Shown: piece by piece, positions 1-13,022 of the stretch
Layout of the letters: the number at the start of each line of letters is the position of its first letter
How positions within the stretch are numbered: position 1 is the first letter of the stretch
NCBI RefSeq assembly: GCF_020524355.2
Contig: NZ_CP129019.1
Span: forward strand, 558,001-622,000
Direction: 5' to 3'
Length of the DNA: 64,000 nt
Source of the DNA: Mesobacillus subterraneus
GTDB taxonomy: Bacteria > Bacillota > Bacilli > Bacillales > Cytobacillaceae
Program-made: the position numbers and the translations under genes
Notes under the pieces: model-generated
What the model saw: the letters and a program-made list of their open reading frames with translations, nothing else
What the model was told of the DNA's origin: nothing
Databases searched by the model: none

Positions 1-1609
1 ACCACCTGTTTGGGCATTTGGACCCTGGATGTCGAGCAATAACTGGGACAGGGACAGTCTGACCCGTTCAGAAGTTGAGAAAACAAATGAATATCAAATA
101 CCAGCAACTGTTCTAGTTCTGGAACAGTGGAGTGATGAAGCCACTTATTACATGTTCAATGATGCCCAATATGAGGTGAAGGGGAACGGAGAAAGTCATA
201 CTTACAACGAAATGGAGTTTCCTGAATGGGGACGATGGACTGATCCGAAGGGATTGTTTGAATACCTTCATGATAATGGGTTGAAAGTTCTTCTGTGGCA
301 GATTCCGATTAAAAAATACTTGAACAGGCAAACGCATCCACAAAAAGATGCTGATGAAAAATACATGCTGGAAAATGGATATGTTGTCAAAAAGAAAGAC
401 GAATCTCCATACAGGATGCCTGAAGGCTGGTTTAAGGAAAGTCTGTTGATGGATTTTTCAAATCAAGAAGCCAAAGAATGGTGGTTTAGCAAACGGAAGT
501 ATTTGCTTGAAATTGGAGTGGATGGCTTCAAAACAGATGGTGGGGAGTTCGTGTTCGGAGACGAATTACTGTTTGCTGATGGGAAAACCGGCGACGAAAT
601 GCGCAACTTTTACCCAAATGATTATATAGAGGCGTACTACCAATTTGCTAATGACTTTAAAAGCGGAGATGTAATGACCTTTAGCCGTGCCGGATATATG
701 GGAGCTCAAAACTTCCCGGCACATTGGGCAGGGGATGAAAGATCGACTTTTGACGCCTTTAAGCGGTCTTTGGCTGCAGGTATCACTTCTGGAATGTCAG
801 GAATTCCATTTTGGGGCTGGGACTTAGCGGGATTCAATGGTGATATTCCAACGGCCGAATTGTATGTCAGATCTGCGGCCATGGCGGCCTTTTGTCCAAT
901 CATGCAGTATCACGCTGAAAGCAAAGGTGAGTTTAATCAGGATCGCACTCCATGGAATATTGCGGAGAGAACCAATCAAAAAATTGCTATTGAGGGATAT
1001 AGATTTTATGCCAATGTCCGAATGAACTTGCTCCCTTACATTTGGAACGAAGCAAGAAAAACTAGTGAAACAGGAATTCCATTAATGCGCTCCTTATTTA
1101 TGGAGAACCCCGAAGATCAACGTGGTGAAGGAGTATTCGACCAATATTACTTTGGGTCTTCTTTATTGGTTGCTCCTGTAACAGAAGAAGGTGCAACTTC
1201 AAGAAAAGTTTATTTCCCTGAAGGAACTTGGTTTGATTTCTGGAGCGGAAAAAGAATTATTGGTCCTGCCTATGAATTGATTGATTCACCACTTGATCAT
1301 ATTCCTGTTTACGTAAAAGAAGGGGCTGTAATTTTAACAAATGTGGATCAAACGCTTCAGTTAGGTTCTTGGGTTTCCAATGATATTACAAGTTATGTCA
1401 GACCATTATTAAGGATTTATTTAAAGGATGGATTATCCGAAAGAATCAATGACCACCTGAATAATCAATGGGTTGTTGACGTCATAGAAGAATCGGATAG
1501 ATGGAAGATTTCAGTAAGTGGACCAGCAGAAGAATTTGATGTTTATCTTCCTGATGAAGCTAACTCTGAAGGAAAAGCTGTTTTTATAAATGGAAAGAAA
1601 AAAGCTTGA
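1..1609 (+). CDS. GH31 alpha-glycosidase, 5'-truncated by window edge
   Basis: The reading frame is open from base 2, and the residues before the first ATG (WAFGPW, then MSSNNWD) are the usual GH31 region ahead of the catalytic barrel, so the gene starts outside the window. GH31 enzymes hydrolyse alpha-glucosides or alpha-xylosides with retention. The nucleophile motif DGFKTDGG lies at nt 521-543 and the acid/base motif HWAGD at nt 723-737. The C-terminal beta domains (FPEGTWFDFWSG) are intact to the stop. It sits 12 bp before a second GH31 gene and then a GH13 gene, suggesting an operon for uptake products of branched or iso-linked alpha-glucans. KTDGG resembles the alpha-xylosidase-like branch, but the substrate cannot be fixed from sequence. 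Confidence 0.9.
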   Translation, partial: PPVWAFGPWMSSNNWDRDSLTRSEVEKTNEYQIPATVLVLEQWSDEATYYMFNDAQYEVKGNGESHTYNEMEFPEWGRWTDPKGLFEYLHDNGLKVLLWQIPIKKYLNRQTHPQKDADEKYMLENGYVVKKKDESPYRMPEGWFKESLLMDFSNQEAKEWWFSKRKYLLEIGVDGFKTDGGEFVFGDELLFADGKTGDEMRNFYPNDYIEAYYQFANDFKSGDVMTFSRAGYMGAQNFPAHWAGDERSTFDAFKRSLAAGITSGMSGIPFWGWDLAGFNGDIPTAELYVRSAAMAAFCPIMQYHAESKGEFNQDRTPWNIAERTNQKIAIEGYRFYANVRMNLLPYIWNEARKTSETGIPLMRSLFMENPEDQRGEGVFDQYYFGSSLLVAPVTEEGATSRKVYFPEGTWFDFWSGKRIIGPAYELIDSPLDHIPVYVKEGAVILTNVDQTLQLGSWVSNDITSYVRPLLRIYLKDGLSERINDHLNNQWVVDVIEESDRWKISVSGPAEEFDVYLPDEANSEGKAVFINGKKKA

Positions 1610-1621
1610 GTTCATGGAGGT

Positions 1622-5653
<4,032 letters not shown>

Positions 5654-5655
5654 CG

Positions 5656-5692
5656 AAAAAAGCTGCAAAACCAATTGGTTTTGCAGCTTTTT
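5656..5692 (+). terminator. Intrinsic terminator after glucosidase operon
   Basis: A long perfect hairpin (AGCTGCAAAACC / GGTTTTGCAGCT) followed by a T run lies directly after the GH13 stop. It ends just before the tRNA-Ala remnant, so it marks the last chromosomal feature before the island. Confidence 0.9.
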
Positions 5693-5698
5693 TGTTAG

Positions 5699-5745
5699 TG
5701 GAGAATAGGGGGCTCGAACCCCTGACCTCAACGCTGCCAGCGTTG
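5699..5745. repeat. attL: 47-bp remnant of tRNA-Ala 3' half
   Basis: These 47 bp are identical to 21672-21718, the 3' half (anticodon loop to discriminator) of the intact tRNA-Ala(GGC). Here the 5' half is missing and unrelated AT-rich sequence follows. This is the displaced original 3' end left when an element integrated and supplied its own copy to rebuild the tRNA at the other end. Confidence 0.93.
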
Positions 5746-5858
5746 AGATAAGCTTTTCCTACTTTACAATTTGGTTCCGTAGGGAGTGTTTTAATAGGCG
5801 TTCTTATTATATTTTAGTTAATATTTTGTCCTCTATTACGGAATGTTACTTTTTAAAC

Positions 5859-5878
5859 TGTGACCAATATTGTGACCA
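5859..5878. repeat. Left copy of 20-bp inner repeat (candidate integrase arm site)
   Basis: Two GTGACCA motifs 11 bp apart form a 20-bp block that recurs with one mismatch at 21581-21600, in the same orientation and also within about 115 bp of the att core. Position and repetition suggest binding sites for the tyrosine recombinase. Nothing else is visible between 5746 and 6080 except the promoter region of the next gene. Confidence 0.6.
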
Positions 5879-6080
5879 AGCAAATTAATTTTTAATTCTT
5901 AATGGTGACTCCTAATAATTAAATTCACAAACCTTAATTATTGATATAACAAAGATTTATAAGGAGCCGGAAACTGTTATTTATTAGTGAGAAGGTAAAA
6001 GTTAAAATATTCAATTAATATATTTTATTCGCTAGATATTATTGGTAAAATAAATAAGTCAAAAACAAGGAGGCTAAATT

Positions 6081-6353
6081 ATGACATTTGAAGAAAGAGT
6101 TAAGAATATTTTAGAAAATCGCCGGTATGGTCATCTCACAGATAGCCAAACTGTAGACCAGGTTTTTCAAGAATGGTTAAAAGAGCATAAAGCGATGGGG
6201 AAAAAATTCATTAATATGGACGAGAATGGTTTGGAAGAGGCTATTCGAGGACATGTAGTAAAATTGGGTGAATATGAAGATGCTGCAGAATGGGAAGAAA
6301 CATTTGTGCAAAATGTTGAAGATGCCCATTCTGACTACGTAGTAACTAAATAA
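6081..6353 (+). CDS. Hypothetical 90-aa acidic protein
   Basis: A small island gene with a strong ribosome binding site (AAGGAGG, eight bases before ATG) and its own downstream terminator, so it is probably real and expressed alone. The product is acidic and rich in E and D (EEAIRGHVVKLGEYEDAAEWEE), with no signal peptide, membrane segment or metal motif. I do not recognise the family. It is the first gene inside the left end and lies 220 bp before the Z1 gene. It could be a small regulator or anti-host factor, but nothing in the sequence shows it. Confidence 0.7.
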   Translation: MTFEERVKNILENRRYGHLTDSQTVDQVFQEWLKEHKAMGKKFINMDENGLEEAIRGHVVKLGEYEDAAEWEETFVQNVEDAHSDYVVTK

Positions 6354-6401
6354 ACAGAAAAGGATGCTCCTGTTTTTAAGGGGCATCTTTTTCTGTTTTT
6401 A
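6353..6401 (+). terminator. Intrinsic terminator after 90-aa gene
   Basis: An imperfect stem pairs ACAGAAAAGGATGCTCC with GGGGCATCTTTTTCTGT and runs into a T tract, directly after the stop codon. Confidence 0.75.
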
Positions 6402-6575
6402 GAGCAACTAGATTACCCAAATTCCATAATTACCAATTATTGCAATACATAAATTTATGCAATAACTCAAACACCTAAATATAATCTCGACCTTTAATAA
6501 AATGGCATGAAGATTCAAGGCCGAGCGAATGGAGAAATCGTAAATTAAATAATTTGTAAAAAAGGAGCTCTAAAA

Positions 6576-9374
6576 ATGAAGACGATAAATACGGAACTAT
6601 CTAGGTTAAAAACACTTCTTACTTTGTATTTAAAAGAGTATGAAGACTCAATTACTGAAGAAGAAGCTCTTCAAATAATAAATGATGTAATAACATCACA
6701 TTGCACTATAAAAAAACTAAGTATTGATGAATATCTTAAGGAATTTCCATTTATGGTAAAACAACTGATGGAATATGCCTTGGACATAAAATTTGTTACA
6801 ACTAACGAAGGAATAATATTGACCAATGATAACAAAGAGACAATTGAAGAGAAAACGAAGAGGTTGGAGGAAATGAAGTTAAATACCTCTTTTTGGAATC
6901 AATGGAATGCCTATTGTAGGCATATGATTGAAAACTATCATGTAAAGGAAAATGTAATAAAGAACTTGGATAATGATACTGATAAAATCCTACTCAACCT
7001 ACCAATTCCAAGTGAAGAAGTAGAGTTTACTATTCGTGGACTAGTTTGTGGCTTTGTCCAGTCTGGGAAAACTCGAAATTATGCTGCTTTAATAAACAAG
7101 GCACTTGATTTGGGTTATGACATAATCATTATTTTAGCTGGTATACCAGTTATTTTACGGAACCAGGCACAAAAGAGGATGGAATTTGACGTAATAGGTA
7201 TTGATACATTGACAGGCAGAAGGATTGGAATCGGTGAAAAACTGGAAAACGCTTCATTAGTAGAGCCTCTGACAAAAAGAGATAAGAAGGAACCACATGG
7301 TACAAAAGATTTAAATGGAGATGTTGGAAGAGAACGGATGCGTCATTTACCTCCTTACAATGGGAATAAGCAAATTATTTTTGTTGTAAAAAAGAACGTT
7401 GAAGGTTTAACTGCACTCTATACATGGTTAAAAGGTTTACCAATATTTAAGTCCGGCGTAAATAAAATAATTGACCAATCGTTGCTTATAGTGGACGATG
7501 AGGCCGACCACTGCTCAAATACAGGGGAAAAAACTGAAAAACCAAGTGCAATTAACAGGGAAATAAGAAAAATATTGGGTCTTTTTAGAAAAAACGCGCT
7601 CGTGGGCTATACCGCAACACCATTCGCTAATATTTTTCTAGACCCTACTGAAGGAGATGATTTATTTCCAAAGGATTTTATATTCTTAATGCAGCCTCCT
7701 ATCAATTATATCGGTCCTTTTGAATTTCATGGAATCGATTATAATGGGTCTGTTATTAAGCGAATGCCACTAATGCGAAAAACAGATGAATTGGATTCGT
7801 TTAATGGGAAAACAATTCATGATTGGAACTATCCAGAATACGGTATTAATCCGTCTTTAAAAGTGGCTATAAATACTTTTCTCTTATCTGGCGCAATCCG
7901 ACGGCTGCGAGGATATGGACACCAACACTGTTCTATGTTGATTCATATATCCACAAGTATGTCTTCTCATACTGATGTGAAACTTGCAGTTGAAAAATAC
8001 CTAGATGAAGTAAAGAATAGCGTATTCAGTAAGGGAAAAGAAAATGATTTTTGGGAAGAAATTGAAAAATTATGGCTAGAAGATTTTATTGGAACCTCAA
8101 AAGAAATGGAAGAAATAGACTCAAATAAATTTGGTACGACAGTAGTATATGATATGGATTTTCATTTTAATGAAATAAAGTTAGAGATTGCTGAATTTCT
8201 TAAAGAACTAGAAGGGGTATACAAAATTAACAGTGATAAGGATGCAGATTTTTTAGATTATCATGGTTTTGAAAAGGAGAATGGAAGACCTCTAAAAGTA
8301 ATTTGTGTAGGGGGGGCTACCCTTTCAAGAGGTGTTACTATTGAAGGGCTAACTTCCAGTTATTATGGTAGGAATTCTCTCCAAGTAGATACGGTTCTAC
8401 AATGTGGTCGATTTTACGGATATCGAGATGGATATAGAGATTTAGTAAGAGTATATGCAAATAAGGAGATTCAACTGATTCTAAGAATGTCTGCTCAAGT
8501 TGTTTTTCAACTTATTACACAATTTAAGCAGATGGAAAAGAAAGGGGAAACGCCGAAAGACTTTGGTTTCTATATAGAAGATATGCTTCAAGGTTATTTA
8601 AAACCTACATCTAAAAAGAAGATGCGAAGGTATGAGGCAGTAGAAAGTTCTTTTTCAGGATTCGCCTCAGATATGGCCTCTTTTAAACTTGATGATAAGG
8701 TTTCGGAACACAATCAAAACGTAACGGCAAATTTTATTAGCTCATTAGGTACTCCATATAATGAGAATGAGATTAGTTGGCGTAACGTTGAATCATCTAA
8801 GGTAATAGACTACTTATTACAAATGAAAATAAGTAAATACTCTAGGTTTAGAGAAGCTCTGTTATTGAGGGACTATATAGAGGAGGTTAACCGGAAATTT
8901 AATCATCTAAAGTATTTTGATGTTGTGTTAGTTAAGACCAAGCGGACTAAAGGGGAAAACGACCTTCAAATAGGTCCGTATAATGTGTCTGCCGTTAAAC
9001 GAAGTGCCAGCTTTGTAGAAGATGATTCAAATTATGCTGTAATTAATGGTGGACGTACAATATCAGGCACACATTTAAAATTAGGGCTAACTGAGGAACA
9101 GAGGAATCGTTATGATGAAATATATCCAAATGATAACTCTATAACCGAAAAAAAGGTACGGCCGATACGTGGTGAACATGGTTCAATAATAATATATACC
9201 TTTTGTCCTGACCATATTAATAATACTCTTAAACTGAAGAGTGAAGATAAACTTAAAATTGCTCCTATCGGATTTCATATTATGCTTCCCGAATGCGACA
9301 AATATGAAAATCGAAAAACAATGGCAAATCTTGTTTATTATTTAAAAAATGTGCTAGGCGGAAATGTAGTATGA
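6576..9374 (+). CDS. Z1-domain superfamily 2 ATPase (restriction-associated)
   Basis: A 932-aa Z1-domain protein (PF10593 type). The N-terminal ~150 residues are helical and variable. A Walker A motif GFVQSGKT (159-166) is followed by a Walker B/DEAD-like motif DDEADH (307-312) and the Z1 signature GYTATPFAN (344-352). Later motifs GGATLSRGVT and QCGRFYGYRDGY look like SF2 motifs V and VI. Z1 proteins are SF2-like ATPases known from comparative genomics of restriction-type loci, often with a methylase, a PD-(D/E)XK protein and sometimes a MORC-like ATPase. Its stop overlaps the start of the PD-(D/E)XK gene by 4 bp, so the two are translationally coupled. SD AAAGGAGC precedes the ATG. Confidence 0.88.
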   Translation: MKTINTELSRLKTLLTLYLKEYEDSITEEEALQIINDVITSHCTIKKLSIDEYLKEFPFMVKQLMEYALDIKFVTTNEGIILTNDNKETIEEKTKRLEEMKLNTSFWNQWNAYCRHMIENYHVKENVIKNLDNDTDKILLNLPIPSEEVEFTIRGLVCGFVQSGKTRNYAALINKALDLGYDIIIILAGIPVILRNQAQKRMEFDVIGIDTLTGRRIGIGEKLENASLVEPLTKRDKKEPHGTKDLNGDVGRERMRHLPPYNGNKQIIFVVKKNVEGLTALYTWLKGLPIFKSGVNKIIDQSLLIVDDEADHCSNTGEKTEKPSAINREIRKILGLFRKNALVGYTATPFANIFLDPTEGDDLFPKDFIFLMQPPINYIGPFEFHGIDYNGSVIKRMPLMRKTDELDSFNGKTIHDWNYPEYGINPSLKVAINTFLLSGAIRRLRGYGHQHCSMLIHISTSMSSHTDVKLAVEKYLDEVKNSVFSKGKENDFWEEIEKLWLEDFIGTSKEMEEIDSNKFGTTVVYDMDFHFNEIKLEIAEFLKELEGVYKINSDKDADFLDYHGFEKENGRPLKVICVGGATLSRGVTIEGLTSSYYGRNSLQVDTVLQCGRFYGYRDGYRDLVRVYANKEIQLILRMSAQVVFQLITQFKQMEKKGETPKDFGFYIEDMLQGYLKPTSKKKMRRYEAVESSFSGFASDMASFKLDDKVSEHNQNVTANFISSLGTPYNENEISWRNVESSKVIDYLLQMKISKYSRFREALLLRDYIEEVNRKFNHLKYFDVVLVKTKRTKGENDLQIGPYNVSAVKRSASFVEDDSNYAVINGGRTISGTHLKLGLTEEQRNRYDEIYPNDNSITEKKVRPIRGEHGSIIIYTFCPDHINNTLKLKSEDKLKIAPIGFHIMLPECDKYENRKTMANLVYYLKNVLGGNVV

Positions 9375-10369
9375 GAAGCTTATGGGAAAAAATGCATGAA
9401 TTAGATGCTAAACTTCCAACTACAGAAGCAATCATCTGGAAAAAGGTGAAGTCAAAAAAACACCATTTTTATGTTTTTTATAATAGGGTAACAAAAGAAT
9501 GCCATTTTGCAGTTGAGCTCGTTGAATCTTCAAAACCAGATGTAGTTCTTCCTAAGTGCAAAGGTTTTCAGTTAGGTTGGAAAACTATACCATTTATTAA
9601 GGGAGCAAGATACGCCTTAACAATTACTTGTAGAGAAGAAAATAATTTTTCATTTTTCCTAAGAATAACAGAAGACTTAAAAAGCATTTTAGAAGATATA
9701 AATGAAGAAAAAAAAATGGTAGGTACTGCAATAAGAAGAATTTCCCTGTGGCAGGAATTCTTCTTAAAACATGGGGATAAGAATTTTTCTGTAGCTAAAC
9801 AAAAAGGGCTATACGGCGAGTTAATTACTATTGAAAGGCTGAATGACAAATTATGGCTCCCTGAAATTATTTCTGCTTGGGTAGGTCCATTAAAAAATGT
9901 TCAAGACTTTCAGTTCTCGACTTGTAATATTGAAACGAAGGTAACAAGTAATAGCTTAATTCGAATTCATGGAAATAAGCAGCTTTCCACGAATAATCAA
10001 CGGAACCTATACCTTCATATTATAAAAATAAATCCATCTGAAGTGAATGGAGAAACAGTAATTGAAGTCGTAGAGCGTTTAGCTTCGAAGATGCCAAAGG
10101 ATTCTCTTATTTTGGAAAAATTTCATGAAAAATTGTTTTCTTATGGGTATCCGATGGGAGGCTTTGATAACCCTATACGCTTGGAAATAGAAAAGGAAAA
10201 CTTTTATGAAGTAAAAAAGGGTTTTCCAAAGTATCCAGAAATAGGTGGTATCCCACATGTTGAATATGACGTTGACCTAGCATTTGTGGAAGAATTTAAG
10301 GTGGAGAAAAAGCAAATATTAACGACCTTAAAAAATCAACCAAACAAACAGCAGCCCAAAAGAGCCTAG
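9371..10369 (+). CDS. PD-(D/E)XK motif protein (DUF4420-like), Z1 partner
   Basis: A 332-aa protein whose layout matches the DUF4420/PD-(D/E)XK family that accompanies Z1 proteins. Candidate nuclease residues are E150 (GLYGEL), D179 (VQDF) and E188-x-K190 (NIETKVTS), the spacing of a restriction-endonuclease fold. It overlaps the Z1 gene by ATGA, indicating a fixed stoichiometric partnership. A palindromic terminator follows, so this pair is one transcription unit separate from the methylase pair downstream. Expected role: DNA cleavage powered or targeted by the Z1 ATPase. Residue roles are inferred from spacing only. Confidence 0.82.
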   Translation: MRSLWEKMHELDAKLPTTEAIIWKKVKSKKHHFYVFYNRVTKECHFAVELVESSKPDVVLPKCKGFQLGWKTIPFIKGARYALTITCREENNFSFFLRITEDLKSILEDINEEKKMVGTAIRRISLWQEFFLKHGDKNFSVAKQKGLYGELITIERLNDKLWLPEIISAWVGPLKNVQDFQFSTCNIETKVTSNSLIRIHGNKQLSTNNQRNLYLHIIKINPSEVNGETVIEVVERLASKMPKDSLILEKFHEKLFSYGYPMGGFDNPIRLEIEKENFYEVKKGFPKYPEIGGIPHVEYDVDLAFVEEFKVEKKQILTTLKNQPNKQQPKRA

Positions 10370-10392
10370 GTACCTAGGTTCTTTTGTTTTTT
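10362..10392 (+). terminator. Palindromic terminator after Z1/PD-(D/E)XK pair
   Basis: The palindrome CCTAGGTACCTAGG within a longer stem is followed by a T tract, overlapping the last codons of the upstream gene. Confidence 0.75.
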
Positions 10393-10410
10393 TATAAAAT
10401 ATCTCATTTG

Positions 10411-10457
10411 TTGGAGTAATTCCTTTTATTTAAAAGTAATATTAGTTTATACTCCAA
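10411..10457. promoter_or_regulatory. Inverted repeat upstream of methylase gene
   Basis: TTGGAGTA (10411-10418) and its exact complement TACTCCAA (10450-10457) flank a 31-bp AT-rich spacer in the promoter region of the methylase gene. It may be an operator controlling the methylase/endonuclease operon. No C-protein gene is visible, so the binder is unknown. Confidence 0.4.
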
Positions 10458-10561
10458 ATAGAACATATATTCCCTGTTAAAAATAGATAGATTTGGAGTT
10501 GGATATAATGTCAAATAAAAGTATAATAAATAATAGTATTAACAGCTATGAGGTGAAACGC

Positions 10562-11533
10562 ATGGAACAGGGTAAAAAGTTTAAAGTTGCATCATTATTT
10601 GCAGGTGCCGGTGGACTAGACAAAGGCTTAGACCAATCAGAGGGTTTCGAAACTATTTATGCGAATGATATAGATAAAGATGCTTGTCAAACTTTTGCCT
10701 CTTGGTCAGATGCCGAGGTAGTTTGTGGTAACATCAAAAAGATTGATGCAGATGATATACCCGATGTAGATATCGTTACTGGGGGGTTTCCTTGCCAGGG
10801 ATTCTCGGCTGCTGGTCCCAGAAAGGTTCTTGATGTGAGGAACGAACTATATAAAGAACTTTCAAGAGTAATAGAAGCTAAACAACCATATGCTTTTATT
10901 GGAGAAAACGTAAAAGGTTTATTGACGCTTGGAAATGGCGATATCATGAATGCCATTGTAGAGGACTTTAGTTCAAAAGGGTATAACCTTTATTACCAGT
11001 TATTGAACGCAGCAGACTATGGTGTGCCACAAGATAGGTGGCGTGTAATTTTAATTGGTATTAGAAAAGATATTGATAAAGGATTTACCTTCCCTGAGCC
11101 TACCGGAAGAAGAGACCTATACGATGTCATAGGAAATATGCCAGAACCGAACCCTAATGATGTATGTCAAGCTCCTTACTCTCCTAGATATATGAGCAGA
11201 AATCGTAAACGTAATTGGGATGAGGTTAGCTATACTATTCCTGCTATGGCCAAACAGGTCACTTTACATCCAAGTTCGCCCGATATGATAAAGCTTGATA
11301 AAGATTTATGGGAGTTTGGCGAAGGAGTTACAAGGAGATTTAGTTGGCAGGAAGCAGCAGCAATTCAAACTTTTCCAGAAGGAATGGAGTTTGTAGGAGA
11401 TTTAGTGAGCAAATATAAACAAATTGGAAATGCTGTTCCTCCTAAACTTGCGGAAGTTATTGCTAGGGAACTATACAGTACATTAATAGATGCATTAAAG
11501 GTGAGTAACAAGCATACAAAGGTAGTGGTTTAA
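10562..11533 (+). CDS. DNA (cytosine-5-)-methyltransferase, HaeIII-type R-M
   Basis: C5-cytosine methyltransferase with motif I SLFAGAGG, the catalytic PCQ in GGFPCQGFSAAG, ENV in GENVKGL, a motif VIII-like QDRWRVILIG, and the C-terminal GNAVPP motif. Start choice: ATG 10562 has SD GAGGTG at six bases and puts motif I close to the N terminus as usual. An upstream in-frame ATG at 10508 is possible and would add 18 residues. The stop overlaps the next gene's ATG (TAATG), and the next gene is a HaeIII-family endonuclease. The likely target is therefore GGCC, protecting host DNA. The target is an inference from the neighbour. Confidence 0.93.
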   Translation: MEQGKKFKVASLFAGAGGLDKGLDQSEGFETIYANDIDKDACQTFASWSDAEVVCGNIKKIDADDIPDVDIVTGGFPCQGFSAAGPRKVLDVRNELYKELSRVIEAKQPYAFIGENVKGLLTLGNGDIMNAIVEDFSSKGYNLYYQLLNAADYGVPQDRWRVILIGIRKDIDKGFTFPEPTGRRDLYDVIGNMPEPNPNDVCQAPYSPRYMSRNRKRNWDEVSYTIPAMAKQVTLHPSSPDMIKLDKDLWEFGEGVTRRFSWQEAAAIQTFPEGMEFVGDLVSKYKQIGNAVPPKLAEVIARELYSTLIDALKVSNKHTKVVV

Positions 11534-12486
11534 TGACGACCCAAACAAGAAACGGAAAAGCGTTAGAATACGCATTTCTTAAATCTCTTGAGAGTAAATT
11601 GAATGCTGAAAATGAAATTTTAATTGTCGAATCTAACCCATTGGCTACTGCTAGAACAGCATACCTCTCATTTGAAGAAGCGAGTAGAGAACAAATGGAT
11701 TTAGCAGCAGATGCGGGTATTGACATACTTCTGCGATTAGAACCCCGTCTACACTTAGGAGCTAATCCTTTACAACTCACATTGCAACAAGATGCTGCCG
11801 GACAAGCTGGTGATGTTCGCGATGTTTTGGCAATTAGAAGTGCAGATGACTGGGAGATAGGTATTTCATGCAAAAATAACCACACTGCGTTAAAACATTC
11901 TAGATTGTCTCCTACAATTGATATCGGACGTTCGTGGTTTGGTTATCAATCAACTGACTCATATTTCAATGAAATAAGACCAATTTTTGAAGAACTTCAG
12001 TTACTAAGAGCAGAGGGAGTTAAGTGGAGAGATTTAACTGACAAAGCTGAGAGATATTACATTCCAATCTTAGAAGCGTTAATTAGTGAATTAAGACGCT
12101 TAGACACTATGTATCCAGGAGAAATTCCTAGAAGGTTATTAAGTTATCTTTTAGGGAGAAATGATTTTTATAAAGCAATTGTAAACACAAGAAGTAGAAC
12201 CACAGAACTTCAAGGTTTTAATTTATATGGTACTTTAAATATGAGAGCAATTGGTAGAAACCCACAACTTAGAATGCCATTATTAAGATTACCTAGTCGA
12301 ATTTATGAAATTCACTTTAAAGAAAACTCGGATAATACTATTATTATAGTTTGTGACGAGGGTTGGACAATCTCTGCAAGGATTCACAGTGCGAGCACCA
12401 CAGTGGAGAGTTCACTAAAATTAGATGTAAAATTGATTGGATTGCCGCCAACTCTATACCGGCATGTTGAGCCTTGGAATATATAA
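11533..12486 (+). CDS. HaeIII-family type II restriction endonuclease
   Basis: A 317-aa protein resembling the HaeIII restriction endonuclease family (PF09556): NGKALEYAFLKSLE at the N terminus, then the conserved block GDVRDVLAIR (93-102), WEIGISCKNNH (107-117) and KHSRLSPTIDIG. A plausible metal centre is D94/D97, E108 and K114. Family members cleave GG^CC. It is coupled to the cytosine methylase by a one-base TAATG overlap, so methylase is translated first, the usual safe order. A terminator follows. No Vsr or C-protein is present. Confidence 0.87.
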   Translation: MTTQTRNGKALEYAFLKSLESKLNAENEILIVESNPLATARTAYLSFEEASREQMDLAADAGIDILLRLEPRLHLGANPLQLTLQQDAAGQAGDVRDVLAIRSADDWEIGISCKNNHTALKHSRLSPTIDIGRSWFGYQSTDSYFNEIRPIFEELQLLRAEGVKWRDLTDKAERYYIPILEALISELRRLDTMYPGEIPRRLLSYLLGRNDFYKAIVNTRSRTTELQGFNLYGTLNMRAIGRNPQLRMPLLRLPSRIYEIHFKENSDNTIIIVCDEGWTISARIHSASTTVESSLKLDVKLIGLPPTLYRHVEPWNI

Positions 12487-12487
12487 G

Positions 12488-12526
12488 CGAAAGAGCGAGT
12501 GTGAATTTATTTCATACTCGCTCTTA
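12488..12526 (+). terminator. Terminator after HaeIII-like gene
   Basis: AAGAGCGAGT pairs with ACTCGCTCTT across a 15-nt loop just after the endonuclease stop. It may act on both converging transcripts. Confidence 0.75.
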
Positions 12527-12608
12527 TAATTTAATTGTTATTTTTTATTCTCTCCAAAATTTTACGGGTTATTTCCTGCATCCTAATGAATAGCTTAGGT
12601 TTCACAAG

Positions 12609-13010
12609 CTAACATTCGATATTACCACAGATTTTTAACCGGATTTTCATTGCCTGGAATAGAACCCTTATTATTTCTGGACTACTAACCGAGCCAAAAA
12701 CATCATCTAAAGATACCGGAAAACCATTATAAAGAGACAGGGCTAGTTGACACATTCTACGAGTCGCGCCTGTAAGTTCCGGAGCTATAAAGACATGTTT
12801 TTCTTCGTAATCATTCCATTCTGTAAGAGTATACAATGGGGACATATGTAACATCGTTGAGAGTTTTGTTAGATTAATTGCCTTGTAAATATCAGGGTAT
12901 GCAGCAACATAAATAGTGGATTCATATTGAGCATCCTCGCCAGGTGCTAAGTGATATTTCCCCATTAAATAATCATAATTTCCTTTGTGCATTTCATTAA
13001 CAAAGTGCAT
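12609..13010 (-). CDS. Hypothetical 133-aa protein (DUF6075/DUF2538-like)
   Basis: The start ATG at 13010 has a strong SD (GGAGGAATTTTTC). The opening MHFVNEMHKGNYDYLM and VAAYPDIYKA resemble small Bacillaceae/Staphylococcus proteins of the DUF6075 or DUF2538 type. The function of those families is not known to me. No membrane segment or signal peptide is present. It is the second gene of a minus-strand pair: the upstream broken ORF ends at 13023, 12 bp before this ATG, inside its ribosome binding site. The pairing suggests a two-gene module such as an addiction or immunity unit, but that is a guess. Confidence 0.7.
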   Translation of the reverse strand: MHFVNEMHKGNYDYLMGKYHLAPGEDAQYESTIYVAAYPDIYKAINLTKLSTMLHMSPLYTLTEWNDYEEKHVFIAPELTGATRRMCQLALSLYNGFPVSLDDVFGSVSSPEIIRVLFQAMKIRLKICGNIEC

Positions 13011-13022
13011 GAAAAATTCCTC

